A stretch of 64,000 nucleotides of DNA from Molossus alvarezi (Eukaryota; Chordata; Mammalia; Chiroptera; Molossidae), in assembly GCA_037176705.1 (NCBI GenBank), contig CM073889.1, positions 58,521,596 to 58,585,595 of the forward strand, given 5' to 3'. The notes beneath the pieces were generated by a model. It was not told the origin of the DNA. It saw only the letters and a list, made by a program, of their open reading frames with translations, and searched no databases. The position numbers and the translations under genes are program-made. Shown here piece by piece: positions 57,684 to 64,000 of the stretch; position 1 is the stretch's first letter, and each line of letters opens with the position of its first letter.

Positions 57684-58529
57684 CTAGTGCAGTCGCAGGT
57701 AGGAAGGGGTGGAGTAGTTGAAGAGCAAGAAGTCCATCTTGTAGAGGTCGAAGAGGCGCCGCTGATAGAAGGGGCTGATGTCCTGAAAGAGGCGCATGGC
57801 CTGGTGGTGGGTTGTGGCTGCCTTGGCCCGGGGCGGTGGCGCAGGGAAGTGCAAGCCAGGTACACCCACCAGGCCCAGCACGAAGGCCGCATCCTCCGCC
57901 AGGGTCTCGAACTTGCCCACTACATCATAGCGCAGGCGGCACGGGTGGCAGAGTGCATGGGCGCGCTCCCAGTGCTCATTGAAAGGTTCGTTGCGGCGCG
58001 TACGGGGATCCAGCAGGTAAGCCAGGAACTCAGCAAAGCGTACGTCGTGGCCACGGGCCAGCGCATCTGGGTGTGGGTGCGGCCTCAGGCGCCGCACAAT
58101 GCGCGTGCCATAATGCCGCTGGAAGGCTGCGCTGTAGGGCCTCGTGAACTTGTTTTGGTAGGCCGAGGCCAGGCGCTCAAAGGGCTCACGCACGAAGAGG
58201 AAAGCCAGGTAGTCGCGTAGGCGCCAGTTGATCTCCGTGGGGCTGAAGTCAGCCAGAGAGGGCAGGCGGCCTGGCGCATGCGCCTCATGCGCAGGGATGG
58301 CTTGGGGGTCTTGGCTGGTGAGGCTGCTCATTGCCAGCAGCACCCGCTTCCAGTTGGTGCAGGCCACCTTAGGTATATAGCAATAGAGCAGGCCGTGTGT
58401 ATCATCCACCAGCACATGCCGCAGGTCCTCAGGCTGCAGCAGGCGCTGTCTGCGTGTGTGGTGGCTGCAGGCATGTCGCAGTAGATTGCGCCGCTGCCGG
58501 TGCACCTCAGCTAGGGCCAAGCTGGGACC
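57684..58529 (-). CDS. CHST13: Carbohydrate sulfotransferase 13 (chondroitin 4-O-sulfotransferase 3), terminal-exon part
   Basis: The product is a Golgi type II membrane enzyme that moves sulfate from PAPS to the 4-position of N-acetylgalactosamine in chondroitin. This exon encodes about 281 residues, most of the luminal catalytic domain; human CHST13 has 341. Counting from the codon at 58,520, the 5'-phosphosulfate-binding motif '[10 protein letters not shown]' is at 50-59. The 3'-phosphate-binding segment '[18 protein letters not shown]' is at 107-124, and '[14 protein letters not shown]' at 181-194. An N-glycosylation sequon NYS lies near the C-terminus (268-270). No stop or shift is present. 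The N-terminal anchor and stem lie in earlier exons that are not in this window. Close resemblance to human CHST13, rather than CHST11 or CHST12, is my recognition of the sequence. Confidence 0.93.
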   Translation of the reverse strand, partial: GPSLALAEVHRQRRNLLRHACSHHTRRQRLLQPEDLRHVLVDDTHGLLYCYIPKVACTNWKRVLLAMSSLTSQDPQAIPAHEAHAPGRLPSLADFSPTEINWRLRDYLAFLFVREPFERLASAYQNKFTRPYSAAFQRHYGTRIVRRLRPHPHPDALARGHDVRFAEFLAYLLDPRTRRNEPFNEHWERAHALCHPCRLRYDVVGKFETLAEDAAFVLGLVGVPGLHFPAPPPRAKAATTHHQAMRLFQDISPFYQRRLFDLYKMDFLLFNYSTPSYLRLH

Positions 58530-58540
58530 CTGTGGACAAC
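58530..58540 (-). other. CHST13: Splice acceptor of the CHST13 terminal exon
   Basis: The minus strand reads 'gttgtccacag' before the exon. It ends in AG after a pyrimidine-leaning stretch, and coding similarity starts right after it. The upstream donor is not in the window. Confidence 0.75.
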
Positions 58541-58693
58541 AGGAATCAGGTCAGGGCTGCTGCCTGGCATGGCCGCTCAGTGACACATGTGAACCAGGTC
58601 CCTGCAGCAGGTAGGGTACCTGGACTGGAATCCCAGTGCTGCCACAGATCAATGTATGATTTGGGGCCCAGGCATTTGTCCTGGATCTGATTG

Positions 58694-58739
<46 letters not shown>

Positions 58740-58959
58740 TGGGGGAGGGTGAATCTAACTTTGCAGAGGCATGTAGAACAATGTGACTAGTCACTTGTTG
58801 GACACTCAGGACTGAGGAGGTTTTGATAACAAATATGACAGGGTTAGAGTAAGACTGATAAAGAAGTATGACTTCAGAGTACTCACCATGGGAGAAAATT
58901 GAGTATCTGCTGCTTACTAGAAGTACTATAGTGTATAAGAATGGTAGCTTTTTGCAGGG
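58541..58959 (-). other. CHST13: CHST13 intron, exon-proximal part
   Basis: Intron DNA before the terminal exon. It contains a (TG)n array at 58,696-58,738. The intron continues through the L1 cluster to the end of the window, as no further exon is recognised; it is therefore at least 5.4 kb long. Confidence 0.6.
58696..58738. repeat. (TG)n microsatellite in the CHST13 intron
   Basis: About 21 TG units, roughly 170 bases upstream of the terminal-exon acceptor in gene orientation. Confidence 0.95.
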
Positions 58960-60540
58960 AGACAATATGGCTGAAGCCTAAAGAAGTTCCATCTGCTTGC
59001 TCCAAACACAGGACCAGACTTGAGGCTAAAATGCAGAGCAATCAACTTGAAAAATCATCTAAAAATAGCTGATTGGAAATACTGCAAGTGGGGAACATGG
59101 AGAGGAGACAGAAGAAGACACGAAGTGAGTGAGCAAACTTGCACAGCTGTGCGGAGTGGCTGGGAAGATGGAGGGAAGGTGCAGTCGTGCAGCTCCTGCC
59201 CACTGGGTGTGGGGGGACTCAGCCCACACAGAGATTCACAAACAGAGCAACAGAGAAGGGAAAGGGAACCCACTTATCATCGGATGGTGGGAATCTGAAG
59301 TGATTTCAGCCCACCAGGGAGACTCAGTACTACCTCAGGGAAAAAGCTAGTGCATGGTTGCCCCACCAACCTGGAAAGCTTGCCCTGACTGTGGGAGCTG
59401 AAGAGGCCACAAAATAGAAAGGCACACCTGAGGAGGGATCTGAGCATATCACACAGTAGTAAGTCTGAGGGGCTGGGCATTCACTGAAAAAACTTTGGGG
59501 GCTAGCCAGAGTGCCGGTGGAAAGAGGCACAGTTCCTCCCCATCTCAAGTGAAGAGGCGCCCCTTTCCCCACCCATGGCACAGCTCTAGGCTAGAAGCAC
59601 CAAGAAGCAGTGCCTAGCAACACTGGAGGTTCTGATGTCTGGTGGGGAGGGAGCCTGGGCAGAAACCCCATCCAGCTAGAGAAGGCCATGCTGAAATATT
59701 AAAGAGCCAAGCAGGGCATTCTTTTTCTTTTTCTTTCTTTCTCCTTTTTTTCTATTCTCCCCTACTTGGGGTGGTGACCAAAAGATACCAGCAAACTAGG
59801 CAGAGCTAAGGCATTGGAAGGAGAGGAAGAGACTGCCTGCCCCTCCTACAGCTACAGGTACCACCCCTAACACAAATCTGTTTAAACCACCCTGACAGGA
59901 CCTGGTACCCCCTGGAGCCCAGTGCCATAGCAGAAGGAAAAGCAGCCCAGAACAAATACAAGTGGTGAACCTCAAAAGTGACCCGGCCTCTGGGCTAGGG
60001 AAGTCTTGCCCATAGGACTATCTGGGATCCTGCCCTGCAGAGCTTCAGCCAGAAGGCCGGCCCAGGGCCAGACAGGGACAGCAGTTCACATTGGCCTGCA
60101 CCAGAGAACTTCCCAAGAGGACAGGGACCCACACCCAAGGGGTCAGATCCAACAACATCAGAGCAAAATCCAGTGAGCTACATAAAGAGCACATCCAAGG
60201 TTTTTGTTGTTGCTATAGTTGTTTTGGTGTGTGTGTTTTTAATTTTTAATTCAATATTTTTCTTGTTTTCTTGTCCCATTTTTTACTTTACTATTTTATA
60301 TTTTATTCAATTTAGCATTATTACTTTCTAAAATAATAATTATTATTTCAGACATTATTTTCTACCTTTTATTTTTTATACTTACCCTATTTCTGGTCTC
60401 TGCCTTCTTTGCTTTCATATTCTACCTTTTTCCCCTCTCTCCTAACCCAGTTGGTCTCACAATGTTCTAGTATTTATGTGTGTGTATGTTTTTTCTTTTT
60501 GTTTGTTTGTCTTTTAATGTTTTTGTTGAGGCTGGTGCTT
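58960..60540 (+). mobile_element. L1 5' region only
   Basis: Starts with 'gacaatatggctgaagccta' and shares its middle with the L1 5' UTR at 12.3-12.7 kb ('gcattggaaggagagga', 'gtctgtttaaaccaccctg', 'ccagagaacttcccaagagg'). An AT-rich stretch follows to about 60.54 kb. No ORF1 is recognised, so it is a 5' fragment. Confidence 0.72.
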
Positions 60541-60559
60541 TTATCATCATTAATACTGA

Positions 60560-61352
60560 TTTTGGGGGGGGTCAATTTTTATGAATTTATTTTCATTATA
60601 GCTGTTTCTCCTTTTTCCCCACTAGACACCTTCCTCCCAATCCCTCCCCTCCCCAGCACTGTTGTCTATGTCCATGATTTACGCATATGTGTATATAAGT
60701 TCTTTGGTTTATCTCATTCTTCCCTCCTGCCCCCCTCCTCTGAGGTTTTGTCTATCTGAACTATACTCCTTTTTAAAAAAATATTTTTTCCCTTTATCGA
60801 TTTGAGAGAGAGAGGAAGTGAGAGAAAGCAAGAGATAGAAACATCAATGAGAAACAACATTGATTGGCAGCCTCCTGCATGCCCCCACTGGGGCTTGCGG
60901 CCACAACTTGGGCATGTGTTCTGACAAGGAATCAAACCCGCGACCTCTTGGTGCATGGGTCGATGCTCAACCACTGAGCCACACCGGCCAGACTGAACTA
61001 TATTCCTTTCCATGTCCCCAGGTCTATTTTGTTCATAATATTCCACAATTAAGTGAGATCATGTGGTATTTTTCTCTGCTTGGCTTATTTTGCTTATATT
61101 CTCCAAGTGCCTTCATGTCATCTCAAAGGTTAAGAGATCTCTCTTACAGCTGCACAGTGTTCCATTGTGTATATGTACCACAGCTTTTTTATCCACTCAT
61201 TTATTGATGGACATTTGGGCTCTTTCCAGATCTTAGCAATTGTAAATAATGCTGCTATGAAGATAGAGTATATATATTCTTTCTGATTGGTATTTTAGGC
61301 TTCTTAGGATATGTTCCTAGAAGTGGGATCACTGGGTCAAATGGCAGTTCAA
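60560..61352 (-). mobile_element. Antisense L1 3' end, first of three
   Basis: Runs from the L1 tail region ('attttcattatagctgtttc') to the ORF2 C-terminal part ('ggcagttcaatt', 61,352). A VES SINE lies inside. It is cut by the next L1. Confidence 0.85.
60773..60992 (-). mobile_element. VES-type SINE with 17-bp target-site duplication
   Basis: Antisense copy with 'ggaatcaaacccgcgacctc' and 'gagccacaccggccaga' at the head. 'ctgaactatactccttt' (60,756-60,772) and 'ctgaactatattccttt' (60,993-61,009) are the duplication, with one mismatch. It is inside the first antisense L1. Confidence 0.95.
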
Positions 61353-62247
61353 TTATTTTTTATGATAACTTTTTATTTATTTTTTAAAATGTATGTATTT
61401 ATTTTCGTTACAGATGTTTCTCTTTTATCCCCCCATTAATACCCTCTTCCAAATCCCACATCTCCCACCCCAGCTTTATTGTCTATGTTCTTGTTTACAC
61501 GTACATGCATAAAAGTTCCGCAGTTTATCTCTTCCCTTCCCCCACATCCACCTCTTCTGAGGTTTGTCAGTCTGCACCACACTTGCATGACTCTGGGTCT
61601 ATTTTGTTCCTCAGCTTATTTTGTTCATTATATTCCACAGATAAGCGAGATAATGTGATATCTGTCTCTCTCTGATTGGCTTGTTTCGCTTAGGATAATA
61701 CTCTCCAGGTCTTTCCATATCGTCTCAAAGGATAAGAGAATTTCTTTCTTACAGCTGCATAGTACTCCATTGTGTATATGTACCATGGCTTTTTTTATCC
61801 ACTCATTTACTGAGGGACTCTTGGGCTGTTTCCAGATCTTAGCTATTGTAAATAGTGCTGCTATGAACATGGGGGTACATATATTCTTTCTGATTGGTGT
61901 TTCTGGCTTCTTAGGGTATATTCCTAGAACTGGGTCACTGGGTTAAATGGCAAATCAATTTTTAATGTTTTGAGGAAATACCATATTGTTTTCCATAGTG
62001 GCTGCACCAGTCTGCATTCCCATCAGCAGTATCCTCGAGTCCCCTTTTCTCCACACCATCATCAGCACTTGGTGTCTGATGATTTGTTGCTGGTGGTCAT
62101 TCAGACAGGTGTGAGGTGATAACTCATAGTTGTTTAAATTTGCATCTCTCTGTTGATTAGTGACGTTAAGCAATTTTGTATATGTCTCTTGGCCATTTGT
62201 ATGTCCTTTTTGGAGCGATGTCTATTTAGATCCTCTGCCCATTTTTT
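61353..62247 (-). mobile_element. Antisense L1 3' end, second of three
   Basis: A new L1 3' UTR begins at 'ttttatgataactttttatt' and 'gttacagatgtttctctttt', then goes through the ORF2 C-terminus to 'cctctgcccatttttt' at 62,247. It inserted into the first copy. The frame 61,628-61,870 (minus) shows the ORF2 end. Confidence 0.87.
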
Positions 62248-64000
62248 TAAAAATTTTTTTTATTTATTAGTTTGTTTTTGTTACAGATCTTTCTCATTTT
62301 TCCCCCATTGACACCCTCCTCCCCTTCCCCCATGCCCTATTCCCAGTTTTGTTGTCTATATTCATTGGTCATGCATACATGCAAGTTCTGTGGTTTATCT
62401 CTTCCCCCCACAAATCCCCCTCCTCTGAGGCTTGTCAGGCTGTACCCCACCTCCAAGTCTCTAGGTTAATTTTGTTCAGCAGTTTGTTTGGTTTATTATA
62501 TTCCACAAATAAGTGAGATCATATGATATTTGTCTTACTCTGCTTGGCTTGTTTCACTTAGCATAATATTCTCCAGGTCTTTCCATGCCATCTCAAAGGA
62601 TAAGAGATCTTTCTTTCTTATAGCTGCATAGTATTCCAGTGTGTACATGTACCACATCTTTTTAATCCACTCATCCACTGATAGACACTTGGGTTGTTTC
62701 CAGCACTTAGCTGTAAATAGTGTTGCTACAAACATAGAAGTATATATATTTTGGTGTTTCAGGCTTCCTAGGGTATATACCTAGAAGTGGGATCACTGGG
62801 GTCAAATGGCAGTTCAATTTTTAATTTTTTGAGGTAACACATTAGTGTTTTCCACAGTGGCTGCACCAGTCTGCATTCCCATTAGCAGTGTACTAGAGTC
62901 CCCTTTTCTCCACACCCTCACCAACACTTGTGTGATGATTTGTTGATGGCGGCCATTCTGACAGGTGTGAGGTGATATCTCAATGTTGTTTTAATTTGCA
63001 TCTCTCTGATTATTAGTAATGTTGAGCATTTCTTCATATGTCTCTTGGCCATTTGTATGTCCTGTTTGGAGAGGTGTCTATTCAGCTCCTCTGCCCATTT
63101 TTTAATTGGGTTCTTTGTCTTCCTTTTGTGGAGTTGTATGAGCACTCTGTATATTTTGGGAATTAACCCCTTATCTGGTGAATCATTGGCGACTATGGTC
63201 TCTCATAGTAGGATTTATTTCTGTTCTCATGGTTGTTTCTTTTGCTGTGCAAAAGCTTTTTAGTTTGATGTAGTCCCATGTGTTCATTTTCTCCTTTGTT
63301 TCTGTTGCCTTTGGTGTTGTATCAGTGAAAATTCTGCTGCATATGATGTCTGAGATTTTGTTGCCTACATTTTCTTCTAGAATTTTTATGGATTCACGAA
63401 TTACATTTAAGTCTTTTATCCATTTTGAGTTTATTCTCGTGTATGGTATAAATTGGTGTTCTAGCTACATTTTTTTGAGGTAGCTGTCTAATTTTCCCAA
63501 CACCATTTATTGAAGAGACTATCTAGACTCTACTGTATGCTCTTGCCAACTTTGTCAAATATTAATTGAGCATATTTCCATGGTTCAATTTTTGTGTTCT
63601 CTCTTTTGTTCTATTGATCTATCTGCCTGTTCTTGTGCCATTACCAGGCTGTTTTGATTACAGTGGCTTTGTAGTATAACCTGAAATCTGGTAATGTGAT
63701 CCCTCTCCTACTTTGTTCTTCTTTTTCAAGATTTCTGTGGTATTTGGGGTCTTTTTTGGTTCCATATAAACTTTTGAAGTTTTTTTTTCTAGTTCTGTGA
63801 ACTATGTTGTTGGTATTTTGATGGGGATTGCATTGCATTTATAGATTGTTTTGGGTAGTATGGACATTTTAATGATGTTAATTCTTCCAATCCATGAACA
63901 AGGTATATACTTATACTTTTTTATATCTTCCTATATTTCTTTTTTCAATGACTTGTAGTTTTCTGTGAAGAGGTCTTTTACTTCTTTGGTTAAGTTTATT
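62248..64000 (-). mobile_element. Antisense L1 3' part, third of three, runs off the window
   Basis: A third L1 3' UTR begins near 62,250 ('gttacagatctttctcattt') and continues through ORF2 to the thumb region at the window edge. Open pieces include 62,918-63,145 ('[20 protein letters not shown]') and 63,641-63,838. Stops and shifts are present. It inserted into the second copy and probably continues beyond 64,000. Confidence 0.88.

Larger units (their letters stand above)
56960..58529 (-). other. CHST13: CHST13 terminal exon with 3' UTR
   Basis: The exon starts at 58,529 on the minus strand, just after the splice acceptor 'gttgtccacag'. The coding part ends at TAG (57,684-57,686). The 3' UTR would run about 700 bases to a polyadenylation site near 56,960, after AATAAA at 56,978-56,983. 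The 3' boundary is inferred from that hexamer and the T/G-rich sequence after it. Confidence 0.7.

Noticed and set aside
57687..58220. Long plus-strand frame of 177 residues
   Set aside because: It is the antisense shadow of the CHST13 exon, caused by high GC content.
58518..58520. TTG as the start codon of the CHST13 frame
   Set aside because: The similarity continues upstream to a splice acceptor. The true start is in an earlier exon.

Overview
The window is vertebrate nuclear DNA, almost certainly from a bat of the suborder Yangochiroptera. The sequence shows two things behind this. At least a dozen tRNA-derived SINEs of the bat VES type are present (head like 'ctggccggtttggctcagcgg', CT-rich tail, often an 'aaatgtcctcgggtgaggat' end). 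There are also many L1 copies in all states of decay. I cannot fix the family or species. There is no bacterial-type gene organisation, CRISPR array or operon.

Only one conserved host protein-coding exon is visible. It is the terminal exon of a chondroitin 4-O-sulfotransferase 3 gene (CHST13), minus strand, about 57.68-58.53 kb, with a probable 3' UTR down to about 56.96 kb. Earlier CHST13 exons are not seen and should lie beyond 64 kb. The rest is intergenic or intronic DNA.

Layout. 1-13.9 kb: non-coding DNA with scattered VES SINEs, ancient L1 pieces and an ORF1-only L1-like element. 13.9-29.7 kb: an L1 nest. It holds a full-length young L1 on the plus strand (13,947-19,800, perfect 15-bp target-site duplication, intact ORF1, ORF2 with one frameshift and one stop). 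It also holds an older plus-strand L1 (19.82-23.08 and 29.35-29.70 kb) split by a full-length antisense L1 (23,086-29,347). 29.7-42.3 kb: more L1s, including a 3.3-kb near-palindrome made of two inverted L1 5' regions (30.5-33.84 kb) and a decayed full-length L1 (36.15-42.27 kb). 42.6-43.5 kb: an L2 fragment. 43.5-47.2 kb: mostly unrecognised DNA with two VES SINEs. 47.2-53.5 kb: a decayed gammaretrovirus-like provirus on the minus strand. 53.6-53.9 kb: a small mariner-type DNA transposon with perfect inverted repeats. 54-57 kb: non-coding DNA. 57-58.5 kb: CHST13. 58.96-64 kb: an L1 5' region and three serial antisense L1 3' ends.

The most unusual object is the provirus. Its gag-pol region contains two intron-free blocks of the host metalloprotease gene ADAMTS4. 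One is the 5' leader, start codon and signal peptide (about 51.6-51.07 kb). The other is the prodomain and part of the catalytic domain (50.52-49.50 kb). The second block joins retroviral sequence directly on both sides, in frame at its 3' end and in an open frame at its 5' end, with no poly(A) tail at the 3' end. This looks like capture of a cellular mRNA by a retrovirus, followed by decay. The zinc-binding HExxH segment of ADAMTS4 is missing and all frames are broken, so nothing in the provirus looks functional now.
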